From contig JBDHZK010000065.1 of the NCBI GenBank assembly GCA_039811865.1, forward strand, positions 1 through 13,786: DNA of 13,786 nt, in the 5' to 3' direction. The notes beneath the pieces were generated by a model, which had not been told where the DNA came from, did no database searches, and saw nothing but the letters and a program-made list of their open reading frames with translations. The position numbers and the translations under genes are program-made. Below are positions 7,540 to 13,786 of this stretch, in pieces; the first letter of the stretch is position 1; every line of letters starts with the position of its first letter. The stretch is from JBDHZK01 sp039811865. Lineage in GTDB: Bacteria > Actinomycetota > Actinomycetes > Propionibacteriales > Propionibacteriaceae.

Positions 7540-8208
7540 ATGGCCAAGCAGGGCGCCGGACGCCGACGGTGGGTTCTTCGCGGCCTCGCGGTTGCGGCGG
7601 CCGCCGCGCTGGGTTTCGCCGGCTGCACCGGCTACGCCGTCGCCGCGTCGGCGGAGCGGGTTTCGACCGTGGCGGACGTCCCGGGCACGCCGGTGGCGAT
7701 CGTCCTGGGTGCCGAGATCTACCCCGACGGCACGCCGTCGCCATTCCTGCGTGGGCGTCTGGAGGTGGCCAAGGCGCTGTTCGAGGCCGGGAAGGTCCAG
7801 GCCATTCTGGTTTCCGGGGACAACCGGGCCGACCACTACAACGAGCCGGACGGCATGCGCAACTACCTCATCCGGGCCGGCGTCCCAGCGGCCAAGGTGG
7901 TCGCCGACTATGCCGGGCTCGACACCTACGACACCTGTGTCCGGGCGAAGGTCATCTTCGGCGTCTCCGCCGCCACGATGGTCACGCAGAGCTATCACCT
8001 ACCGCGAACTGTGGCGACCTGTCGCGCGGTCGGGATCGACGCCTGGGGAGTCGGGGACGACAGCGTCCGCGGCTACCACGAGGTGTGGAATTACGGCTCG
8101 TTTCGTGAGTGGCTGGCCAACGTCAAGATGATCTGGGACGTGGTGTCGCGCCGACAGCCGATCCTCGGCCCCCGGGAGACCAGCCTCGATCAGGCGATCA
8201 AAGCCTGA
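7540..8208 (+). CDS. SanA/YdcF-like (DUF218) membrane-anchored protein
   Basis: 222 residues. The N-terminus is basic with one hydrophobic segment (about 11-36) that anchors the protein so the domain faces outward. The DUF218 core shows VLGAEI (55-60), the FLRGRLEVAKALFEAGK helix (69-84), VSGDN (91-95), the acidic DTYDTCVRA (128-136) and TQSYHLPRT (149-157), matching SanA/YdcF proteins. E. coli SanA affects envelope permeability and vancomycin sensitivity at high temperature; the biochemical reaction of the family is poorly defined. FAGC at 26-29 resembles a lipobox, so lipidation is possible. An in-frame GTG or ATG further upstream is less likely because the -10 element sits just before 7540. 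It is convergent with the aldo/keto reductase gene. Confidence 0.88.
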   Translation: MAKQGAGRRRWVLRGLAVAAAAALGFAGCTGYAVAASAERVSTVADVPGTPVAIVLGAEIYPDGTPSPFLRGRLEVAKALFEAGKVQAILVSGDNRADHYNEPDGMRNYLIRAGVPAAKVVADYAGLDTYDTCVRAKVIFGVSAATMVTQSYHLPRTVATCRAVGIDAWGVGDDSVRGYHEVWNYGSFREWLANVKMIWDVVSRRQPILGPRETSLDQAIKA

Positions 8209-8225
8209 TCCGGGCGAGCCCTGAA

Positions 8226-8270
8226 CATGGGTTGATCCGGTGCCGAATGATGGTCACGGATCAACCCATG
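8226..8270. terminator. Perfect 14-base inverted repeat between convergent genes
   Basis: CATGGGTTGATCCG (8226-8239) and its exact reverse complement (8257-8270) flank a 17-base loop. The repeat lies 17 bases past the SanA-like stop and 26 bases before the end of the convergent reductase gene, so it can serve both as a bidirectional terminator. No U-tract is present. Its perfection and non-GC-only composition also allow a protein-binding site. Confidence 0.6.
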
Positions 8271-8296
8271 CGGCGCCAGGTCAGCGTTGCCTCGAC

Positions 8297-9115
8297 TCAG
8301 CGGCGGTCGAACGTGGCGGGGTCGGGCCCGCAGCGCCGGGCGGCGTCCAGTGAGTCGATCGTGGCCATGGCGGCTTCGCTCAGCTCGAAGTCGAAGATGT
8401 CGAAGTTCTCCGCGATCCGGGACGGGGTGACCGAGCGGGGGAAGGTGATCAGGCCGCGCTGGATGTGCCACCGCAGGATCACCTGAGCAGGGGTCTTGCC
8501 GTGCTCGGCGGCCAACTCGACGATCTCCGGCAGCTCGATATCGCCCTTGCCGAGCGGCGTCCAGGACTGAGTGTGAATGCCACGCTCTGAGTTCGCGGCG
8601 ACCAGGGGCAACTGGGTCAGGGTCGGGTGGACCTCGATCTGGTTGACCGCCGGGACGGTGTCACCGGCGGCGATGATCTCGTCGAGGTCCTCGGCGCGGA
8701 AGTTGCACACGCCGATGGACGTGGCCAGCCCCTCGTCGCGCACCCTTTCCATCGCCTTCCAGGCGGCGACGGCGGTGCCGAACATCGGGGTGGGCCAATG
8801 GATCAGGTACAAGTCGACGTGGTCCAGGCCGAGCTTGTCCAGCGACGTCCGGATCGCCATCGGCACTCGCTCGTGCATGTCGTTCCAGAGTTTCGTGGTG
8901 ACGAAGATCTCTTCTCGGGGCACACCCGACTCCCGGATCGCCTGCCCGACGCCCTCTTCGTTGCCGTAGATCGCGGCGGTGTCGATGTGCCGGTAACCGA
9001 CCTCCAAGGCGGTGCGCAGCGTCGGCACGATGTCCTGGGTCGAGACCTGCCAGACGCCGAAGCCGAGCTGCGGGATCTCCTGGCCGTCGTTGAGGGTGAT
9101 GGTTGGCACAGTCAC
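8297..9115 (-). CDS. Aldo/keto reductase, 2,5-diketo-gluconate reductase-like
   Basis: 272 residues, typical for the AKR5-type family. It should reduce an aldehyde or ketone using NADPH in the cytoplasm. The catalytic tetrad is complete: Asp-45 and Tyr-50 in HIDTAAIYGNEEGVG, Lys-75 in TTKLWN and His-106 in LIHWP. The cofactor-binding end shows SIGVCNF, VNQIEVHP and FPRSVTPSRIAENFDIFDFELS. The start is GTG at 9115 with a perfect GAAGGAG six bases upstream, located in the end of the CPBP gene. The two-base gap to the CPBP stop implies co-transcription and probably coupled translation. Members of this family are promiscuous, so the substrate cannot be stated. It is the last gene of the padR operon, placing a redox or detoxification enzyme under the same control. 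Confidence 0.94.
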   Translation of the reverse strand: MTVPTITLNDGQEIPQLGFGVWQVSTQDIVPTLRTALEVGYRHIDTAAIYGNEEGVGQAIRESGVPREEIFVTTKLWNDMHERVPMAIRTSLDKLGLDHVDLYLIHWPTPMFGTAVAAWKAMERVRDEGLATSIGVCNFRAEDLDEIIAAGDTVPAVNQIEVHPTLTQLPLVAANSERGIHTQSWTPLGKGDIELPEIVELAAEHGKTPAQVILRWHIQRGLITFPRSVTPSRIAENFDIFDFELSEAAMATIDSLDAARRCGPDPATFDRR

Positions 9116-9117
9116 GG

Positions 9118-10128
9118 TCAGCTCCTTCGCGAGGGCCGCGGCGCGGTCGGGACGCCGGGCGGGGGGATCGGCTCCACGCTATCCGGTGCCGCGGCGCGCG
9201 CCCACCTTCGCGGCCCGAACCGCCAACCGAGCAGGAACGAGCAGCCCACGGCCGCGGCGCCGACCAAACCGACCGGCGGTGCCATCAGCGGGCTGGCTCC
9301 GCTGATCAGCAGCACCATCAGGCCGGACATCCCGTTGAACCCACCGTGCAGTACGGCCGGGGCGAGCACCGAACCGGTTTGGACGCGACCCCACCGCAGC
9401 AACGGCGACAAGGCCAGGCAGAACACCACCATCGCCGCCATTCCGGCGCCCCACTGGGGGCCGAAGTTGAAGCCGAGCACGATCAGCGGCACGTGCCACA
9501 GCCCCCAAAGCACGCCCGTCAGCAGCGTTGACCTGGCAGGTCCGAGCGGAGCAAGTTCATCGGCCAGGACGCCGCGCCAGCCGTACTCCTCGCCGAGGGC
9601 GAACACCGCGTTGACGGTGAAACCGCTGGTAATCCCAGTAATCAGCGTCGCGGGGTAGAGCAGCCCGAGTGGCGGCGTACCCGCAGACGGTGCGCCGGGC
9701 AGCATTGCCTGAAGGTTCGCCTCGAGTTCAGCGGCGGACGACGCCCAGGCGCCGGCGCCGGGCAGGTGCAACAGGTTCCCGGCCAAGAACTCCAAGCCCA
9801 GGCTGCAGGCCCAGATCAGGACGAGCCCGACCGCTCCGACGACGGCGATCCGGCCCAGCAGCCGCGAGATGTCGTTGCCGAGGTCGCGCAGGAGCGGGCG
9901 CCGGCCGGCTCGGCGCTCGACTGCCAGGCCCGCGATCATGGGTAGGGGCATGTAGACCAAGGCGACGATCAGCTGCGTCCACAACGGGGCACCGCGGCCC
10001 AGGTTGACGCGCGCAGCCGCGAACGCCAGCCCGATGAGTGCGGCGCCGCCGAACGCGATCCCGTAGAAGAGCCCGACGCGTGACCAGGCGACCCGCACCG
10101 GGTTGGGGCCCGATCCGACCTCACTCAT
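9118..10128 (-). CDS. CPBP-family (CAAX-type) intramembrane glutamic protease
   Basis: 336 residues with about eight hydrophobic segments, near 18-40, 52-72, 93-116, 157-180, 198-218, 228-247, 255-277 and 285-303. The active-site motifs of the Abi/CPBP family are all present: EEYGWRG at 180-186 (EExxxR, catalytic Glu pair), GLWH at 209-212 (FxxxH-like) and HGGFN at 261-265 (HxxxN). It should cleave a membrane protein or peptide within the membrane. Bacterial relatives act in bacteriocin immunity, peptide maturation and stress signalling; which applies here is unknown. The C-terminal 30 residues are a Pro/Arg-rich cytoplasmic tail. The start overlaps the end of the upstream HAAS gene by eight bases (ATGAGTGA), pointing to translational coupling within the padR operon. 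Confidence 0.93.
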   Translation of the reverse strand: MSEVGSGPNPVRVAWSRVGLFYGIAFGGAALIGLAFAAARVNLGRGAPLWTQLIVALVYMPLPMIAGLAVERRAGRRPLLRDLGNDISRLLGRIAVVGAVGLVLIWACSLGLEFLAGNLLHLPGAGAWASSAAELEANLQAMLPGAPSAGTPPLGLLYPATLITGITSGFTVNAVFALGEEYGWRGVLADELAPLGPARSTLLTGVLWGLWHVPLIVLGFNFGPQWGAGMAAMVVFCLALSPLLRWGRVQTGSVLAPAVLHGGFNGMSGLMVLLISGASPLMAPPVGLVGAAAVGCSFLLGWRFGPRRWARAAAPDSVEPIPPPGVPTAPRPSRRS

Positions 10129-11011
10129 GGCGCGGGCCTGCCAGGTCTCGCCTGATCTCGGCCGCCCGCCCGACGCGGCTGAGCCAGGCCAGGACGGCGA
10201 AGATCCCGGCGGCCGGCACCAGCGCGGCGACGGGGCCGAGCGTCGGCGAGACTCGGCCCCGTCGGGCGCCGAGCAGCGTGCTCACCCACGAGGACGCCGC
10301 GACGAGCGAAACGCCCGTCGCCCCGGCGATCGCGGTGGCTCGAACGCGTTTGTCGGGACGGGCGGCGACCATCGTCGCGGCCGCCGCCGCGGGGATCGCC
10401 GCGAGCGCGAACGCCGTCCCGGCGGCGCGTCCTTTGGTCGTGAACCTGTCGGGACGCCCGCACAGCGTCCAGTGCGTCGGCACACGGCCCGGTAGTGCGC
10501 CCCGGCGCAGCAGGTAGGACGCCGCGATCAGCTTCGCGGCGACCGCCGCCGGGACGAGGGCGGCGACGAAGGCGGAGTCGGGGGCGGAGTCGAGGGGGAC
10601 GTCCTCGGCGTCGGGCTCGATCAGGCCGGTGCGCACCGCGAGGGCGCCGAAGTTGAGATCCCAGCCCGCGCCGAACAGGCGGGGACGCCACAGCCGCCGG
10701 TCGGCGGGCTCCCACAGTTGGGCGGTCACCTGGTCGAGGGTGGGCAGGTGCCAGTTGTAGGGCACTCCCAGGAACGTTCCCCTGAAGGGGTCGGGGGGCG
10801 TCGTGGCGGACGCGGCGGCCCCGCCCAACGGGCCGATCTCGGCGGCGATCCGGGCCACGTCGGCGGCGGTTGCATCGGGTTCTAAGCGCTCGGTCAGATG
10901 GGCGATAAGTTCGGCGGCGACGTCGTCGTCCCGGCCCTTGGTCACGGCGGCGAGGTAGGCCCGCGCCGCATCCCGAGCGGCGGGGGACAGGTCTTGCAGG
11001 GAACCGATCAT
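10121..11011 (-). CDS. HAAS/DUF5808-like membrane protein paired with PadR
   Basis: 296 residues. The N-terminal 65 residues are an Ala/Glu/Asp helical domain (AARDAARAYLAAV..DDDVAAELIAHLTERLE) resembling the HAAS/DUF1700 domain that accompanies PadR regulators. Residues 78-126 (FLGVPYNWHLPT...WEPADRRLWRPRLFGAGWDLNFG) match the DUF5808 pattern. Residues 174-192 (PGRVPTHWTLCGRPDRFTTK) resemble the DUF1648 'P.HW...G.pD' motif of SdpI-type proteins. Four hydrophobic segments follow or flank these, near 144-168, 197-217, 224-246 and 256-277. The start at 11011 has GGAGGAG just upstream and overlaps the padR stop by four bases (ATGA). A role as a membrane sensor that signals to PadR is inferred from the pairing. 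SdpI-like immunity is an alternative. Confidence 0.82.
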   Translation of the reverse strand: MIGSLQDLSPAARDAARAYLAAVTKGRDDDVAAELIAHLTERLEPDATAADVARIAAEIGPLGGAAASATTPPDPFRGTFLGVPYNWHLPTLDQVTAQLWEPADRRLWRPRLFGAGWDLNFGALAVRTGLIEPDAEDVPLDSAPDSAFVAALVPAAVAAKLIAASYLLRRGALPGRVPTHWTLCGRPDRFTTKGRAAGTAFALAAIPAAAAATMVAARPDKRVRATAIAGATGVSLVAASSWVSTLLGARRGRVSPTLGPVAALVPAAGIFAVLAWLSRVGRAAEIRRDLAGPRHE

Positions 11012-11346
11012 GACTCCTCCAACAGGGTGTCGATTTCGGCGGTCACCAGCCGCCACACGGTGCTCATCGAGCCGAACGCGGCGCGGCCGGCGGCGGTGAG
11101 CGAGTAGTACTTGCGCGGCGGGCCGAGGGGCGACTCCTGCCAGGCGGATTCGACCAGACCGGACTTCTTCAACCGCGACAGCAGGGGGTAGACGGTGCCC
11201 GCGCTGATCGCCAGCCGTGGGTGCGCGGCCAGCTCGTCCACCAGTTGGGAGCCGTACTTCGCCTCGCCGGCGAGCAGCCCCAACACGGCCAACTCGACCA
11301 GGCCCTTGCGTAGCTGGGAGACCCAGGCCTCCAGTTCGACGTCCAC
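11008..11346 (-). CDS. PadR-family transcriptional regulator
   Basis: 112 residues, typical of short PadR-s2 proteins. A winged helix-turn-helix occupies most of the chain: LRKGLVELAVLGLLAGEAKYGSQLVDEL, then ISAGTVYPLLSRLKKSGLV as the recognition helix, and the wing GPPRKYYSLTAAGRAAF. A short C-terminal dimerisation helix follows. PadR proteins usually repress their own promoter and a neighbouring membrane or efflux gene until a ligand or partner relieves them. The start is GTG at 11346. There is no ribosome site, but a -10 element lies six bases upstream, so the message is probably leaderless. Two direct repeats overlap that promoter. padR is the first gene of a four-gene operon with overlapping junctions and is divergent from argS. 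Confidence 0.94.
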   Translation of the reverse strand: MDVELEAWVSQLRKGLVELAVLGLLAGEAKYGSQLVDELAAHPRLAISAGTVYPLLSRLKKSGLVESAWQESPLGPPRKYYSLTAAGRAAFGSMSTVWRLVTAEIDTLLEES

Positions 11347-11352
11347 AACAAC

Positions 11353-11381
11353 AAGGTAATGCCAGGTAGTAGGTAATGCAA
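11353..11381 (-). promoter_or_regulatory. Leaderless promoter of the padR operon
   Basis: On the minus strand TTGCAT (11381-11376) and TACCTT (11358-11353) are exactly 17 bases apart. The GTG start follows the -10 element by six bases, so the transcript would begin at or near the start codon. Both hexamers sit inside the direct-repeat array, as expected for an autorepressed promoter. Confidence 0.55.
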
Positions 11382-11385
11382 GGTA
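11354..11385. promoter_or_regulatory. Two 15-base direct repeats, likely PadR operator
   Basis: AGGTAATGCCAGGTA (11354-11368) and AGGTAATGCAAGGTA (11371-11385) differ at one base. Together they give four AGGTA units at offsets of 10, 7 and 10 bases, close to helical spacing. They cover the padR -10 and -35 elements. Binding by PadR is inference from position; known PadR sites are often inverted rather than direct. Confidence 0.6.
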
Positions 11386-11466
11386 TCTGGTTCGGACAGC
11401 AAGCTGGCAGGTTCAGGAACGCTCGCCAGGGTGGCTAGCCGCAACGCAACTGGAACAATGGCCCGC

Positions 11467-13101
11467 ATGCTTTCTCTGCCTGCCGCAATCGGGTCCCGGA
11501 TCGAAGCCGTCGCCGGAATCGACCCGGAGTTGCGTCCGGCCACCAAGCCGCAGTTCGGGCACTTCCAGTCGAACGTGGCGCTGCGCCTGGCCAAGGCGGA
11601 GGGACGTCCCCCGCGCGAGGTTGCGGCCCGAATCGTCGAGCAACTCGACCTGGCCGATCTCTGCGAGCCCCCCGAGATCGCGGGTCCGGGGTTCATCAAC
11701 CTGCGGATCCGTGCGGACGTCCTGGCCCGGGTGGCCACCGAGGTGCTGGACGCCCCGAAGGCCGGCATCGCCGCCGCCGAACGCTCGCAGACCGTGGTGA
11801 TCGACTATTCCTCGCCGAACGTGGCCAAGGTGATGCACGTCGGGCATCTGCGCGCCACGATCATCGGCGACTGCTTCGTCCGCGTGCTGCGGGCGGTCGG
11901 GCACAAGGTCATCCCGCAGAACCACGTGGGCGACTGGGGCACGCAGTTCGGGATGCTGATCGAGCAGATCCTGGACGAGGGCACCGACGCGACCGTGCTC
12001 ACCTTGGCCGAGTCGGTTCGGTTGTACCAGCGGGCGAATGCGCGGTTTGCCGCCGACCCGGTCTTCGCCGACCGGGCGCGGGCCCGGGTCGTGGCTCTGC
12101 AGGGCGGTGACCAGGTTTCGCTGGCCGTGTGGCGGGCGCTGATCGCGGCCTCGCTGGTCAGCTTCAACGAGACCTACGCGCGGCTCGGCGTCCTGCTCAC
12201 CGACGCCGACCTGGACGGCGAGTCCAGCTACAACGACGACCTACCCGGCGTAGTCACCGACCTGGAGGCCAGCGGCATCACGGTCGTCGACGATGGCGCG
12301 CTGTGCGTGTTCGTCGAGGGCTTCGACGCCCCCATGATCGTCCGCAAGCGAGACGGCGGCTTCGGGTACGCGGCCACCGACCTGGCCGCCGTCCGGCGCC
12401 GCGTGGACGATTTCGGCGCCGACCGGATCATCTACGTCGTGGGCGCGCCGCAGGCCCATCACTTCGTCCAGGTGTTCGCGGTCTCACGCCTGGCCGGCTG
12501 GTTGCCCGAGACCGTTTCGGCCGAGCATGTCAGCTTCGGCCAGATCCTCGGCGAGGACGGCCGTCCGTTCCGCACCCGGGACGGCTCGTCGGTCACCCTG
12601 AACACCCTGCTGGACGCCGCCGAGGACGTCGCGGCCCGCCCGATCGCGATGGCGGCGATCAAGTACGCCGACCTGTCCAACAGCTTGCACAAGGACTACG
12701 TCTTCGCCGTCGATCGCATGGTCGCCACGACCGGAAACACCGGACCGTACCTGCAGTACGCGCACGCCCGAGCGAGCCAGATCCTGCGCAAGGCGCAGGC
12801 CGAGGGGATCGAGTTCGGCGCGGTCACCGTCGTGGGCGAGCCGGCCGAGCAGACCCTCGCCCTGCTGTTATCGCGCTTCGGCGAGGTCGTGGACGAGGTG
12901 GCCGACACCCTGCAGCCGCACCGGCTCTGCGCCTACCTCTACGACCTGGCGGGAGCGCTGGCGACCTTCTACGAGCAGTGTCCCGTGCTGCGCTCCGAGG
13001 GCGAGGTGCGCACGTCCCGCTTGGCGCTGTGCGCTGCGACGCAGCGCGTTTTGGCGCTTGGTCTATACCTTCTCGGCATCGAGGCGCCCGAGCGAATGTA
13101 G
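11467..13101 (+). CDS. argS: Arginyl-tRNA synthetase, E. coli-like type
   Basis: 544 residues from ATG 11467. It charges tRNA-Arg with arginine using ATP in the cytoplasm. The N-terminal tRNA-binding domain is seen in FGHFQSNVALRLAK and IAGPGFINLRI. The class I site is SSPNVAKVMHVGHLRATIIGD with HVGH at 124-127, followed by NHVGDWGTQFGMLIEQ. In place of KMSKS it has GQILGEDGRPFRTRDGSSVTL (358-378), the E. coli-like form. The DALR anticodon domain ends in the typical APERM. The segment after the second motif is about 20 residues shorter than in E. coli. Mycobacterial ArgRS, recalled from memory, is of the other type with HIGG and MSK. Starts at 11458 or 11431 are in frame; 11467 is preferred for family length and an AACAAT box seven bases upstream. 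It stands alone, without lysA or hom. Confidence 0.95.
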   Translation: MLSLPAAIGSRIEAVAGIDPELRPATKPQFGHFQSNVALRLAKAEGRPPREVAARIVEQLDLADLCEPPEIAGPGFINLRIRADVLARVATEVLDAPKAGIAAAERSQTVVIDYSSPNVAKVMHVGHLRATIIGDCFVRVLRAVGHKVIPQNHVGDWGTQFGMLIEQILDEGTDATVLTLAESVRLYQRANARFAADPVFADRARARVVALQGGDQVSLAVWRALIAASLVSFNETYARLGVLLTDADLDGESSYNDDLPGVVTDLEASGITVVDDGALCVFVEGFDAPMIVRKRDGGFGYAATDLAAVRRRVDDFGADRIIYVVGAPQAHHFVQVFAVSRLAGWLPETVSAEHVSFGQILGEDGRPFRTRDGSSVTLNTLLDAAEDVAARPIAMAAIKYADLSNSLHKDYVFAVDRMVATTGNTGPYLQYAHARASQILRKAQAEGIEFGAVTVVGEPAEQTLALLLSRFGEVVDEVADTLQPHRLCAYLYDLAGALATFYEQCPVLRSEGEVRTSRLALCAATQRVLALGLYLLGIEAPERM

Positions 13102-13209
13102 GTGCCGCCGCCGGTCTACGCGCACGGATCTGCCGGCGAAGGCAGCCTTTGGCGGTTGTTAGGCAGAGATTCGCACTTCGGTGGCAGGTGCAGCGGCGAA
13201 GGGTCGGAC
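13102..13209. other. Intergenic stretch after argS
   Basis: No gene is seen. A weak hairpin (CTGCC-N6-GGCAG, 13130-13145) follows the argS stop by 28 bases and may contribute to termination, but the stem is only five bases. Confidence 0.3.
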
Positions 13210-13425
13210 TCAGGCGTCGCGCAACAGCGTCCAGGTGGCCTCGAGGTGGGCCTCCACCGCGTCGGAGTCGGCGGGGGATAGTCCATGCGCCGCGAGCGCC
13301 TGCTTCACCGACGCTGCGCCGGCATCGGTGGAGACGCCCTGGCGAGCCGAATCGGCTAGGCGGACGACCGTTTTGCGGTCTACGGCCAGGCGGCGACGGC
13401 CGGACGTCCGGTGCAGGGCCTGCAC
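13210..13425 (-). pseudogene. Unrecognised small frame, possibly the 3' part of a broken gene
   Basis: 71 residues from a GTG at 13425, ending SDAVEAHLEATWTLLRDA. The second half has strongly GC-biased third codon positions and looks coding. There is no ribosome site or -10 element before the GTG. The frame is the same as that of the upstream partial gene, and only one stop (TAG at 13473-13471) separates them with no other stop in the 45 bases between. The simplest reading is one gene interrupted by a nonsense change, but the linking residues are Arg/His-rich and unlike normal coding sequence. Function is not recognised. Confidence 0.4.
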
Positions 13426-13470
13426 GAGACCGCGCTGATCATGGCCGTGGCGGTGGCGGTCTGCGTTCCG

Positions 13471-13786
13471 CTAGCCCTGTCCCTGCCGCTGCGCGCGGGT
13501 GCCGAGGTGATTGGCCAGCCCGGCGACGGCGGCGATGTTGTGCCAGACGCCGTGTCCCAGGCGCGAGACGGTAAGCGACTCGCCGGGGACGCCGGCGGCG
13601 TCCAGCCGGTTGTCGAGGCGGGCGAGGGCGTCCGCGGGGCATAGCGCGCTCAGCTCGCCCCGGAGCAGGTCGGTGCGGACGGCCGCCGACAGCACCGCGT
13701 CCGGGATGGTCTCGGCGCTGAGCGTGAAGGCGACGACGAGCGAGTCCAGCGCGGCGATGCGGACGCCCGCCCGGGTCTCCGGGGCC
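13471..13786 (-). CDS. Hypothetical protein, 5' end outside the window
   Basis: About 104 residues are visible, entering from the right edge and ending at a TAG. The sequence is helical and Ala/Leu-rich, with ALDSLVVAFTLSAETIPDAVLSAAVRTDLLRGELSALCPADALARLD and a GHGVWHNIAAVAGLANHLG segment near the end. No signal peptide, membrane helix of full length or known catalytic motif is visible in this part. I do not recognise the family. The final residues (TRAQRQGQG) are low-complexity and may lie past the natural end or result from a disruption, since the same frame continues open after the TAG to 13210. Confidence 0.55.
   Translation of the reverse strand, partial: APETRAGVRIAALDSLVVAFTLSAETIPDAVLSAAVRTDLLRGELSALCPADALARLDNRLDAAGVPGESLTVSRLGHGVWHNIAAVAGLANHLGTRAQRQGQG

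Noticed and set aside
12129..13574. Long plus-strand frame over the 3' half of argS
   Set aside because: Arg-rich shadow translation; the overlapping argS frame is unmistakable.

Overview
The window is GC-rich DNA with short intergenic gaps, several GTG starts and several genes that appear to be transcribed without a leader. The gene families match. Together these point to a high-GC actinomycete (Actinomycetota); I cannot name the genus from sequence alone. I see no rRNA, tRNA, CRISPR array, transposase or integrase.

Left end (1-2586, minus strand). A secreted beta-propeller protein with a signal peptide runs off the window. Its long upstream region carries several inverted repeats, one of which fills the spacer of the best promoter candidate. 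Upstream lies a two-gene unit: a PEBP/YbhB-like protein followed six bases later by a tandem nucleotidyltransferase whose N-terminal half has lost its HxGH motif.

Centre (2768-8208, plus strand). In order: a PfkB-family sugar kinase, a KDPG-aldolase-like protein lacking the catalytic Lys and Glu, a secreted SH3/M15-type cell-wall peptidase, glucose-6-phosphate isomerase (pgi), and a SanA/YdcF-like membrane-anchored protein. Each seems to have its own promoter. The clearest non-coding structures are a 51-base triple tandem repeat over the kinase stop codon, a 20-base perfect palindrome after the peptidase, and an 89-base nested palindrome between pgi and the SanA-like gene.

Right-centre (8297-11346, minus strand). 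A tightly packed operon is read in the order PadR regulator, HAAS/DUF5808-like membrane protein, CPBP (CAAX-type) intramembrane protease, aldo/keto reductase. Junctions are a 4-base overlap, an 8-base overlap and a 2-base gap. The PadR gene has a leaderless promoter overlapped by two 15-base direct repeats, which suggests autoregulation. This is the best candidate in the window for a little-described regulated system.

Right end (11467-13786). An arginyl-tRNA synthetase of the E. coli-like type (HVGH, no KMSKS, shortened after the second motif) is transcribed divergently from padR. Beyond it, on the minus strand, is an unrecognised partial reading frame split by one in-frame TAG, possibly a decayed gene.
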